A stretch of DNA of 6,259 nucleotides from JBGSKV01 sp041740975 (GCA_041740975.1 JBGSKV010000066.1:1-6259); one strand, 5' to 3'. Positions 1-5,603 are shown, numbered from the stretch's first letter. Numbers and translations: made by a program. The notes: generated by a model not told the origin, from the sequence alone.

Positions 1-174
1 GGAGAGCATGGATGTCGTTAGCCGAAAGGATCAATCCAGCGGCAAAGGCGACTTGAGGCGCATGGTGGATAACTCCGTGAGGATGGTTATGAGCGCGGTC
101 CGAGATAATTAGCTACGCCAATTCAGCTCAACATATTTACCGTATAATTATGCACTTGAAATGGCGCTCTCGGT
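1..174. other. Left-edge region, no confident gene
   Basis: This stretch lies downstream of the minus-strand operon and runs to the window edge. On the minus strand a frame is open from 112 to the edge (after a stop at 113-115). It reads as a 37-residue His-rich peptide that includes HNHPHG and VIHHAPQ, but it has no ATG or GTG start. The only usual start is a TTG at 34-32, with no ribosome site. On the plus strand a frame is open from the edge to a TAG at 110-112 and could be the end of a gene lying to the left, but I do not recognise it. I see no T-run hairpin that would end the minus-strand operon. A TATAAT at 143-148 has no matching -35 box. No function is assigned. Confidence 0.3.
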
Positions 175-1083
175 TTATCGTCCCCACCGACGCTGAACTT
201 GAAGGGCAATACCGCGCCCAAGGCTTGTGTTCACAGGACTTCCAAATAAAGTTTGATCACTGTAGCTTAGCGTTCCCGCCCATTCGTCATTTGCGAGATA
301 ACTCGCTGACAAAACGGCCGTTGCATATCTTTCCGCAGCACCAGAAGTTTTTGATTGGTTTGATTCGATATCAATTGGGTCTTCGTAGGTCAACGTGATG
401 GAAGAGCCTAAACGGTAGTCTTTTGAGTTGAAACCACCGCCGACGCCGAGGTTTCCGCCAAGGCCGGGCTTGAGAGTTCCGGAAATTTGCGAATTGCTGA
501 CGACTTTATCGAATGAACGATGAACTTCTAAAGAAGAAAACACATCCCATTTACCAAGTGCCTTCGTTAGTAATGTTCCTAAGCCGAGCGCCCAGAATCC
601 ATTCCCGCGACTATCAAGGCCGCCGACTTCTGAATCAGCTCTCGATTTTCCGGTCGGCAAAGTGATTTGTAAAAAACCAATCCCTTTTGGACGATACGGA
701 TTGTAGTCCCAATCAGGAAGGTATTCGTAGCCAATCATCGAAGCGATATCGCCAAGGCCTGAGTAATTTGAATCCATGTGCGTTCGTTGAATTACCGGAA
801 TGGCTAAGCCCGCCTGCCAGCGATCCGCAAAAATATGAGCCCCTTCGATTCGAAAAGTTTGAACTTTTTGGTGTTCGTCCCATTTTCTCCAAATACCTTG
901 GGAATCGACGTTATCAACCGCAACTTCGGTCATTGCATACGATGTTGTTAACAGAGCCTTATCGTCACCCGCGATCACTGATGGTGCTGCGAACCCGCCA
1001 CCGCAGCAGGCTGCGGCGAAAACATTTTCGGAAATAAGTAGTGAAACGAGAAAGCTAGAAAGTAATCGGAATGACTGCTTCAT
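175..1083 (-). CDS. Outer-membrane beta-barrel protein with N-terminal Cys-Cys pair
   Basis: This is a 302-residue exported protein, last in a three-gene minus-strand operon. Residues 1 to about 23 form a signal peptide (basic MKQSFR, hydrophobic core, VFA cleavage region), and CCGGG follows at residues 26-30. The rest is built of alternating short strands rich in Gly and aromatic residues. It contains GLGDIASMIGYEY (109-121) and LQITLPTGKS (138-147). The 'GLGD' and 'LPTG' signatures are typical of the Phenol_MetA_deg-like group of outer-membrane barrels, often labelled 'transporter' although their substrates are mostly unknown. Its start overlaps the upstream lipoprotein gene by 29 bp. The ATG is preferred because it gives a complete signal peptide and has a GAAGGAAG-type site upstream. 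The Cys pair sits so near the cleavage site that a lipoprotein is possible, but AAAC is a poor lipobox. Barrel fold is fairly sure; the cargo is unknown. Confidence 0.82.
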   Translation of the reverse strand: MKQSFRLLSSFLVSLLISENVFAAACCGGGFAAPSVIAGDDKALLTTSYAMTEVAVDNVDSQGIWRKWDEHQKVQTFRIEGAHIFADRWQAGLAIPVIQRTHMDSNYSGLGDIASMIGYEYLPDWDYNPYRPKGIGFLQITLPTGKSRADSEVGGLDSRGNGFWALGLGTLLTKALGKWDVFSSLEVHRSFDKVVSNSQISGTLKPGLGGNLGVGGGFNSKDYRLGSSITLTYEDPIDIESNQSKTSGAAERYATAVLSASYLANDEWAGTLSYSDQTLFGSPVNTSLGRGIALQVQRRWGR

Positions 1084-1528
1084 CCTTGATCTCGCTTCCT
1101 TCTTTGATCTGAAATTTCAGTTCCCACTCGCCGGGCATGATAAAGAAAACATTCGATGCTCGGTAAGTTCCGACTTCAATTCGTGTAACGGTTGTGGGAC
1201 TTGAACCATGTCCCATGCCCGGCATCCACAAAATCAGTCGAGGAATGCTGGCCGCATCAGTTTCGATGGGGGTTTGATCGTAAGAACTCAGGCGATATGT
1301 TTTAAATACTAAACTTCCCATAGCTGAAGCTGTGGGTTTGGTTTCCCAATTCCAAGTGACACAATATCCAGAAACAGAAAACGCATTGGCACAAGTTGCT
1401 TTACTTTCCTGTTGGGACTGTTCACCGCTGGTGCCATTTTCTCCTTTAATGTACTTTGGCTGCGCGCAGCCGGAAGATAAAATAATCGAACTTGCCAACG
1501 TAAATGCTGAAAGCGTTTTACCAAACAT
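1055..1528 (-). CDS. Lipoprotein with YtkA-like domain
   Basis: This is a 157-residue predicted lipoprotein. A hydrophobic leader ends in ILSSGC, with Cys21 as the acylated residue. A polar Gly/Ser/Gln linker follows (about 28-43), and the domain after it contains Cys46 and Cys56. The C-terminal part carries WMPGMGHGSSPT (101-112), then YRASNVFFIMPGEWEL (122-137). This pattern of Met/His loop, Tyr, Asn-Val-x-Phe and Gly-x-Trp-Glu is that of small immunoglobulin-like YtkA/FixH-type envelope domains. The same pattern recurs in the plus-strand protein at 5085-5558, so the two are paralogues. Met and His in the MGHG loop could bind copper or another soft metal, but that is inference. The gene is second in its operon. 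Its start overlaps the end of the redoxin gene by 11 bp and has a strong GAGGAG ribosome site inside that gene. Family assignment is moderately sure; the function is unknown. Confidence 0.8.
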   Translation of the reverse strand: MFGKTLSAFTLASSIILSSGCAQPKYIKGENGTSGEQSQQESKATCANAFSVSGYCVTWNWETKPTASAMGSLVFKTYRLSSYDQTPIETDAASIPRLILWMPGMGHGSSPTTVTRIEVGTYRASNVFFIMPGEWELKFQIKEGSEIKDEAVIPITF

Positions 1529-2084
1529 TCTTTTCTCCTCTTGAAATCACGCAGCCAAGCGCTCGTCCTTTCGGCGTTTTTACCGGGCGACTATTTTGAA
1601 TGTCGTCGATTGCCTCTCGAAGATATTTCCTGTCGGCTTTGTCAAAATGTTTACTGCTCGAGACGCCGCCCTGATAGGCGATTTCTCCGTTCGGTCGAAC
1701 CACGAACGCGTGCGGAGTCTTAGCCGCTTGGTAGCGATTAGCCAATTCAGATTTCTGATCTTGCAGAATTGGAAATGGTAAATTTGCTTTTTTAAAATAA
1801 GGAACCGATAGGTCTGAACCCTCATCAATATTTGAATGAACGGCGACAAACGAAAATTCGGGAAAATCCCTCCGAAGCCCTTTCAGTTCTTGAATATGGC
1901 TATCCGAGCACGGACATTTCGCAGATAAAAAGACAACGACCATAGCCTTCTTAGATTCGGCTGAAACGGTCACGTTAGATGACGGCTTAAAGAGATCATT
2001 CCCGTTAAGTTCAGCTAGTTGCGGCGTGGCATATGCCGAGACCGAAAACCAGACGGATAGTATTAAAAATAGTTTTATTCTCAT
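1518..2084 (-). CDS. Exported thioredoxin-fold redoxin (AhpC/TSA-like)
   Basis: This is a 188-residue protein with a signal peptide (about residues 1-19, ending SAYA). A thioredoxin fold follows: strand MVVVFLSAKCPCS (48-60) with Cys57-Pro-Cys59 at the active-site position, FVAVHSN (79-85), and a TPHAFVVRPNGEIAYQGG stretch (123-140) with the cis-Pro at 124. This is the layout of exported redoxins of the AhpC/TSA superfamily. The active site is C-P-C rather than the CxxC of a thioredoxin or the CxxxC of SCO proteins. The C-terminal RALGCVI adds a third Cys (178), which could act as a resolving or metal-binding residue. It probably works in the periplasm on thiols, peroxides or a metal centre. 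It is the first gene of the minus-strand operon and diverges from the sensor kinase. Ribosome site is weak, and an 11-bp duplication spans its start. Fold is confident; the exact reaction is not. Confidence 0.85.
   Translation of the reverse strand: MRIKLFLILSVWFSVSAYATPQLAELNGNDLFKPSSNVTVSAESKKAMVVVFLSAKCPCSDSHIQELKGLRRDFPEFSFVAVHSNIDEGSDLSVPYFKKANLPFPILQDQKSELANRYQAAKTPHAFVVRPNGEIAYQGGVSSSKHFDKADRKYLREAIDDIQNSRPVKTPKGRALGCVISRGEKNVW
1535..1540 (-). promoter_or_regulatory. Ribosome binding site of YtkA-like lipoprotein gene
   Basis: GAGGAG on the minus strand lies 6 bases before the ATG at 1528-1526. It sits inside the end of the redoxin gene, and it supports independent initiation despite the 11-bp overlap. 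Confidence 0.7.
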
Positions 2085-2101
2085 AGCAGACTCATAGCAG
2101 A
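2080..2101. repeat. Tandem 11-bp duplication over the redoxin start
   Basis: CTCATAGCAGA occurs twice head to tail (2080-2090 and 2091-2101). Read on the minus strand, each copy contributes an ATG. The upstream ATG (2095-2093) opens a four-codon frame, Met-Ser-Leu-Leu, whose TGA (2083-2081) overlaps the real redoxin start as ATGA. The duplication is direct observation. Any effect on translation is inference. Confidence 0.75.
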
Positions 2102-2121
2102 TCCAGATGCTTTATGCCAGT

Positions 2122-2136
2122 GCAACAAGTTGTTGC
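2122..2136. promoter_or_regulatory. Perfect 15-bp inverted repeat, possible operator
   Basis: GCAACAA-G-TTGTTGC has perfect 7-bp arms around one central base. It lies midway between the divergent starts. Such a compact palindrome fits a dimeric regulator's site better than an RNA hairpin, because a one-base loop cannot fold in RNA. The protein that would bind it is unknown. Confidence 0.45.
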
Positions 2137-2157
2137 GGCGACGTTCCTGTAGTCGCC
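2137..2157. promoter_or_regulatory. Inverted repeat GGCGAC-N9-GTCGCC, candidate RegA-type site
   Basis: Perfect 6-bp arms (2137-2142 and 2152-2157) flank a 9-base spacer, 33 bp before the kinase start codon. The half-sites contain GCGAC and GTCGC. These resemble the GCGNC...GNCGC half-sites with variable spacing described for RegA/PrrA in Rhodobacter. A RegA homologue is encoded just downstream, so autoregulation is plausible. Six-base arms with a free spacer can occur by chance in 105 bp, so confidence is moderate. Confidence 0.45.
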
Positions 2158-2189
2158 AAAGGCCTTAAACTGCGATATGAAGTTTTCCT

Positions 2190-3557
2190 ATGTCTACGGT
2201 GACCAATTTAAATTCAGATTTCATGACTCGCGTGCTGCGACCGAAGGGCTCGATTTCAGCTATTGCTTTCAAACAAATTGGAAAGTCCGTCGCGACTTTT
2301 TTTCGATTTCCTAGTCTTCAGGCCGATTCTGAACTCGCAAAACTTGTGTGGTTGGTTCGCTTGCGATGGATGGCTATAACACTTTTCTTTTTGTTGGCAG
2401 GGCCAGGGTTGGTGTTCGGCTTACTAAATCGAACGACGTTTCCTATGTTTATTGCCGTCATTGGTGTTCTGTTTTTGTTCAATCTTCTGACGCAAATGAT
2501 TTTCGTCGAGCCCAAGAAGAGTGTGAGTCAGCACTTTATTTGCTTTCAACTTGCTCTAGATTTACTGGTTCTTTCTGGCCTGCTCTCAATCACGGGTGGA
2601 TTTACGAATCCCTTTGTAGGCCTCTTTCTGCTGAACGCATCGCTAGGTGGAATTCTCATTTCAAAGAAGCTTGGTTGGCCCTTTTTGCTGCTGACTCACA
2701 CTTTGCTTGGTTTGCTTCAAATCGGTCACATCGAAATGAACCCAGCTAGCGTCGATGCGACGCTATTGGGATACATGATTGTATCTCATGCCCTTGTCTT
2801 TTCATTCTGGCTCGTGATGCGATCCCTTGGAAGCTATCTCGAGCGACAAAGTGAAACTCACGCGCAAGCTCGAATTCATCTGGAAAAGCAAGATCGCCTT
2901 CGTGCACTAGGTTCACTGGCGGCTGGTTTTTCGCACGAATTTGCGAGCCCCCTTAATACCACAAAATTGAGACTCGAGCGCTTGAAACGCAATGGCACCT
3001 CAGAGAGTTCCTCGGAAGATATTACGGAAGCTTTGGCGTCGATTGAGTCATGCGAACAAGTGATTCACCAAATGAATTCTTCGCAGCTCGACGCTCGAGA
3101 CTTTCACCTTAAGGCGGTGAAAATAAAAGATTTGCTAACGGATGTCATCGAATCTTGGAAAGAAGAGCACCCAAGTGCTCAATTGCTTATTGAGATATTG
3201 GCTGATGAAGTTGTCCAAGTGCCACCCGTAAATTTCGCGCAAGTGGTTCTAAATCTTTTAGACAATTCGTTCGAGGCGAATCCATCAAAAGAAATCACGA
3301 TTCGATTTGAGCTATTCGAGAATCAATACTCCCTGACCGTCGAAGATCAAGGTGACGGATTTCCTGATTCAATACTCGAGAGAATTGGCGAACCCTTTGT
3401 GACCACGAAAGTGAACGGGACGGGCCTAGGTCTATACGTGAGTCAGCTTTTTAGCCAATCGTTGGGCGGCGATATGATTCTGTCTAATATTGCAGGGTCT
3501 GGCGCTCGCGTTTCGTTATGTTGGCCGGTTGCTCAGGCCGAAGGTACACGCCTATGA
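2190..3557 (+). CDS. RegB/PrrB-type redox sensor histidine kinase
   Basis: This is a 455-residue inner-membrane kinase. After about 50 cytoplasmic residues come six probable membrane segments (about 61-79, 84-105, 115-134, 141-157, 160-177, 191-212). The loop between the third and fourth has GGFTNPF (136-142), which matches the GGxxNPF ubiquinone-site heptapeptide of RegB. The H-box LAAGFSHEFASPLN puts the phosphorylated His at 249. Cys288 lies in a helix (SIESCEQVIHQM) 39 residues later, where RegB has its redox-active cysteine. The ATPase domain shows the N-box (NLLDNS, 355-360), G1 (DQGDGFP, 386-392), F-box (EPFVTTK) and G2 (GTGLGL, 410-415). It therefore looks fully active and should sense quinone redox state or oxygen. 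The ATG at 2190 has no clear ribosome site; the ATG at 2223 is an alternative that loses only 11 residues. First gene of a four-gene operon. Confidence 0.92.
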   Translation: MSTVTNLNSDFMTRVLRPKGSISAIAFKQIGKSVATFFRFPSLQADSELAKLVWLVRLRWMAITLFFLLAGPGLVFGLLNRTTFPMFIAVIGVLFLFNLLTQMIFVEPKKSVSQHFICFQLALDLLVLSGLLSITGGFTNPFVGLFLLNASLGGILISKKLGWPFLLLTHTLLGLLQIGHIEMNPASVDATLLGYMIVSHALVFSFWLVMRSLGSYLERQSETHAQARIHLEKQDRLRALGSLAAGFSHEFASPLNTTKLRLERLKRNGTSESSSEDITEALASIESCEQVIHQMNSSQLDARDFHLKAVKIKDLLTDVIESWKEEHPSAQLLIEILADEVVQVPPVNFAQVVLNLLDNSFEANPSKEITIRFELFENQYSLTVEDQGDGFPDSILERIGEPFVTTKVNGTGLGLYVSQLFSQSLGGDMILSNIAGSGARVSLCWPVAQAEGTRL

Positions 3558-4063
3558 AGAATCGAGTGTTGATTCTAGAGGATGATCTGCGACTGGCAAA
3601 AAGCCTTTCACGCGAATTCGAAGACCATCACTACGATGTGGAAATCGCAGAATCTATTTCGGACATTCAAACTAAAAGTCAGTTTGGTTTTGCCGTAATA
3701 GACTTAAGACTCAGTGGTGGCGAGTTCGGTTTAAATGCGATTGATCTGATTCTTACAAGTTCGCCTGCTTGTCGAATCGTTATACTGTCTGGCTATGGCA
3801 GCATTGCGACCGCTGTCGAAGCCGTGAAGCGAGGCGCTGTTGATTATATGACGAAACCCGCAAGTTTCAAAGACATCGAGGCAGCTCTACTTGGAAAACG
3901 CTCAGCACCACTTCCAGATTTTAAAACGCAGTCGCTTTCGGAAGTGGAGCATGGACACATCGATTTTGTTCTCACTAAAAATGAAGGAAACATCTCGAAG
4001 ACGGCTAAAGAACTTGGTCTTCATCGACAAAGCCTTCAAAGAAAATTAAAGAAATACACTTAA
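3554..4063 (+). CDS. RegA/PrrA-type response regulator
   Basis: This is a 169-residue regulator, phosphorylated by the upstream kinase by inference from their coupling. The receiver has the acidic pocket Glu9-Asp10-Asp11, phosphoacceptor Asp50 in VIDLRLSGGE, Ser79 in ILSGYGSIATAVEAVKRGA, and Lys101 in the MTKPAS loop. A short hinge containing Pro-Leu-Pro (119-121) leads to a Fis-type helix-turn-helix (about 143-165, SKTAKELGLHRQSLQRKLKK). This compact layout without an ATPase domain is that of RegA/PrrA/ActR. The recognition helix resembles the LNMHRRTLQRIL of those proteins. Start: ATG at 3554 overlaps the kinase stop as ATGA and begins the receiver properly with MKNRVLILED. An in-frame ATG at 3518 would add 12 residues unlike the family. 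It probably binds DNA, with the divergent intergenic region as a likely target. Confidence 0.92.
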   Translation: MKNRVLILEDDLRLAKSLSREFEDHHYDVEIAESISDIQTKSQFGFAVIDLRLSGGEFGLNAIDLILTSSPACRIVILSGYGSIATAVEAVKRGAVDYMTKPASFKDIEAALLGKRSAPLPDFKTQSLSEVEHGHIDFVLTKNEGNISKTAKELGLHRQSLQRKLKKYT

Positions 4064-4070
4064 AATGAAC

Positions 4071-4074
4071 GGAG
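4071..4074 (+). promoter_or_regulatory. Ribosome binding site deciding the start at 4080
   Basis: GGAG lies 5 bases before the ATG at 4080. The earlier in-frame ATG at 4065 overlaps this site, has no ribosome site of its own and would spoil the signal peptide, so 4080 is chosen. Confidence 0.7.
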
Positions 4075-4079
4075 AAAAA

Positions 4080-5057
4080 ATGAAACAAACTTTGAAATGG
4101 GCTTTGGCCCTCCTAGCGATTGGAATCAGTTCGGCGCAAGCAGCCCCGAACTCAGAAACTATCAAAAAAACATTGGAAAGCTTCCCGACGTGCGGAAACT
4201 TTGTACGCTTTGATGAGAAGAACGTCTACACGGGATTTGGCCCCTACTGGACAAGTGCTGCAAAACCTCGGGTTCCATCGCCCGCAAAAATTTGGGTTGC
4301 TTCGCTTGATGGCGGTACTCGCACCGAGCTTGCCACTCTAGATTCGGCAAAAGATCTTTTCACAGATGGTGATTCGACCTATGTGCTGACCTATTCAGGA
4401 ATCGAAGAATGGAACCTGAAACAAAAAATACGCACGGCACTTTATGCCACCTCCAATCAATCATCGCCTCTGGGTGACGAACAGCACGCTCAAGCTTTCG
4501 CACGCTACAAAGATAAAGTTGTGATCGCTCATGGACGCTTAGGTGTTTCATTTTTTGATCTCAAATCCAAAAGTGTGACGAACCAAATTCCCCTTGCAGC
4601 AAATCAACGTGGACTTGAATCAATGGCTCAAGGTGTTTCGATCTCGGGCAAATATGCCTACGTTGTCCTCGATAGCTACACGCTTGTCGGCGATCGCGAG
4701 AAACCCGCTTTTCGCGGTATCGCGGTAATCGACATGGATACAGAGACTGTCGTTTCTGAGCTTGATGGCATGGACCCCGGAGCTGACAGCGTTGTCGCTG
4801 ACGGTAACCGGGTGATTGTCAGTTTCTACGGGCAGCCACTTTGGAAATACTCAGCTCAATCGTTGCTTGCTCGCACCTTGCCCCAACCATTGAAGCGTAT
4901 TTGGAAATTTCCGGTCGATGGACGTGGGGCTGGTGCCGCAGCCGTTGATGACAAATACTACTACACTTGTTTTTCAAGACTCCCGCTTCCGGGCGAAGGC
5001 TCTTACTATAAAAAAGTTCCGATGGTTCTTGATCGCCGTGTTTTGATGTTGGATTAA
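4080..5057 (+). CDS. Exported protein of probable beta-propeller fold, function unknown
   Basis: This is a 325-residue protein with a good signal peptide (MKQTLKWALALLAIGISSAQA, cut near residue 21). The mature part shows repeated blade-like units in which a hydrophobic strand is followed by an Asp/Gly turn and a second strand: KIWVASLDGGTRTELATL (70-87), STYVLTYSGIEEWNL (99-113), KVVIAHGRLGVSFFDL (146-161), KYAYVVLDSY (191-200), GIAVIDMDTETVVSEL (213-228) and NRVIVSFYGQPLWKYS (243-258). This resembles YVTN/WD-like propellers. I see no catalytic motif. Only two Cys remain (38 near the start and 297 near the end), and they could form a disulfide closing the ring. It starts 16 bp after the regulator gene and precedes the YtkA-like gene, so it is probably part of the same envelope response. 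A metal- or ligand-binding scaffold or a partner of the YtkA-like protein are options; none is shown. Confidence 0.8.
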   Translation: MKQTLKWALALLAIGISSAQAAPNSETIKKTLESFPTCGNFVRFDEKNVYTGFGPYWTSAAKPRVPSPAKIWVASLDGGTRTELATLDSAKDLFTDGDSTYVLTYSGIEEWNLKQKIRTALYATSNQSSPLGDEQHAQAFARYKDKVVIAHGRLGVSFFDLKSKSVTNQIPLAANQRGLESMAQGVSISGKYAYVVLDSYTLVGDREKPAFRGIAVIDMDTETVVSELDGMDPGADSVVADGNRVIVSFYGQPLWKYSAQSLLARTLPQPLKRIWKFPVDGRGAGAAAVDDKYYYTCFSRLPLPGEGSYYKKVPMVLDRRVLMLD

Positions 5058-5070
5058 AAAAATAGATTAA

Positions 5071-5076
5071 AAGGAG
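5071..5076 (+). promoter_or_regulatory. Ribosome binding site of plus-strand YtkA-like gene
   Basis: AAGGAG lies 8 bases before the ATG at 5085, in the 27-bp gap after the propeller gene. It is the strongest ribosome site in the plus-strand operon, so this last product may be made at a higher level. Confidence 0.7.
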
Positions 5077-5084
5077 AAAGTTTT

Positions 5085-5558
5085 ATGAAAAAAGTTATTT
5101 CGTTTTTTGCCGCTGTTCTGGTCGGTTGTCTGATCCAGAATGTAGCATCGGCTCATGGCGGAGGCGCTCATCCACCCCTTACGGGTCATCTGCCATTCAA
5201 AAATAATACGCTTCACGTTCATGCAAGCCTCCCGAATCCACCCGCAGTAGGGACAGGCTCAGTTGTCGTCTTAGAAACAAAGGACGCAAAAACACATCAG
5301 AATGTCGAGATCACTGACAATGTCGAAGTGGCTTTGTTCATGCCTGCAATGGGACATGGCTCAGCTCCGACACAAGTTGAGCGTGTGCTTGATGCGAGCG
5401 GAAACATTCAACCCGGAGTATACAACGTGAAGAACGTTTATTTTACGATGGCTGGCGACTGGGAAGTTCGAGTTACGTTAACCGACGAAAAGGGTATTTC
5501 TGAGACTCAGAAATTTGATGTGAAGCTTGATGGCGAGCACGGCGGTCATCAGCATTAG
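5085..5558 (+). CDS. Exported YtkA-like protein with His-rich ends
   Basis: This is a 157-residue periplasmic or secreted protein. The signal peptide ends at about residue 23 (NVASA), so the mature chain begins HGGGAH. Further His residues follow at 35, 44 and 46, and the chain ends EHGGHQH. The core domain carries ALFMPAMGHGSAPTQVER (83-100) and VKNVYFTMAGDWEVRV (115-130), the pattern of small YtkA-like immunoglobulin-fold envelope proteins. The minus-strand lipoprotein shares MPxMGHGSxPT, Tyr-x3-NVxF, and M-x-G-x-WE, so the two are paralogues with different membrane attachment. This copy has no lipid Cys but gains His-rich tails, which suggests metal binding (copper, nickel or zinc) by inference. 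Last gene of the plus-strand operon, closed by a terminator 12 bp after the stop. Confidence 0.85.
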   Translation: MKKVISFFAAVLVGCLIQNVASAHGGGAHPPLTGHLPFKNNTLHVHASLPNPPAVGTGSVVVLETKDAKTHQNVEITDNVEVALFMPAMGHGSAPTQVERVLDASGNIQPGVYNVKNVYFTMAGDWEVRVTLTDEKGISETQKFDVKLDGEHGGHQH

Positions 5559-5570
5559 TTTTCGAACAGG

Positions 5571-5603
5571 AAGAAGAGGCCTTTGCGGTGCCTCTTCTTT
5601 TTT
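5571..5603 (+). terminator. Rho-independent terminator of the plus-strand operon
   Basis: A perfect 10-bp stem, AAGAAGAGGC (5571-5580) with GCCTCTTCTT (5590-5599), encloses a 9-base loop. A run of six T (5598-5603) overlaps the end of the stem. It lies 12 bp after the stop of the YtkA-like gene. Confidence 0.92.

Larger units (their letters stand above)
2085..2189. promoter_or_regulatory. Divergent promoter region
   Basis: These 105 bp separate the minus-strand redoxin operon from the plus-strand sensor kinase operon, so they must hold the promoters of both unless transcription enters from outside. I could not find a convincing -35/-10 pair on either strand. The visible structure is two neighbouring inverted repeats (listed separately) and a short AAGGCCTT palindrome at 2159-2166. 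The lack of consensus boxes fits promoters that need an activator, but does not prove it. Confidence 0.6.

Noticed and set aside
143..148. TATAAT as a promoter
   Set aside because: No -35-like sequence at the right distance, and it would transcribe antisense into the end of the barrel gene.
687..1037. 116-codon plus-strand open frame opposite the barrel gene
   Set aside because: It is antisense to a gene with a signal peptide and barrel signatures; its translation is Arg/Pro/Ser-rich and has no ribosome site.
2280..2303. Terminator-like hairpin AAAGTC-N6-GACTTT followed by seven T within early regB
   Set aside because: The stem is short and A/T-rich, and it lies in codons for a conserved-looking reading frame; most likely chance, though attenuation cannot be ruled out by eye.
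2348..2749. 133-codon plus-strand open frame inside the kinase gene
   Set aside because: It lies in another frame of the well-supported sensor kinase, which has all expected motifs through this region.
3518..3553. Upstream in-frame ATG adding 12 residues to the regulator
   Set aside because: The extra residues lie before the natural beginning of a receiver domain, and the ATG at 3554 forms a classic ATGA coupling with the kinase stop.
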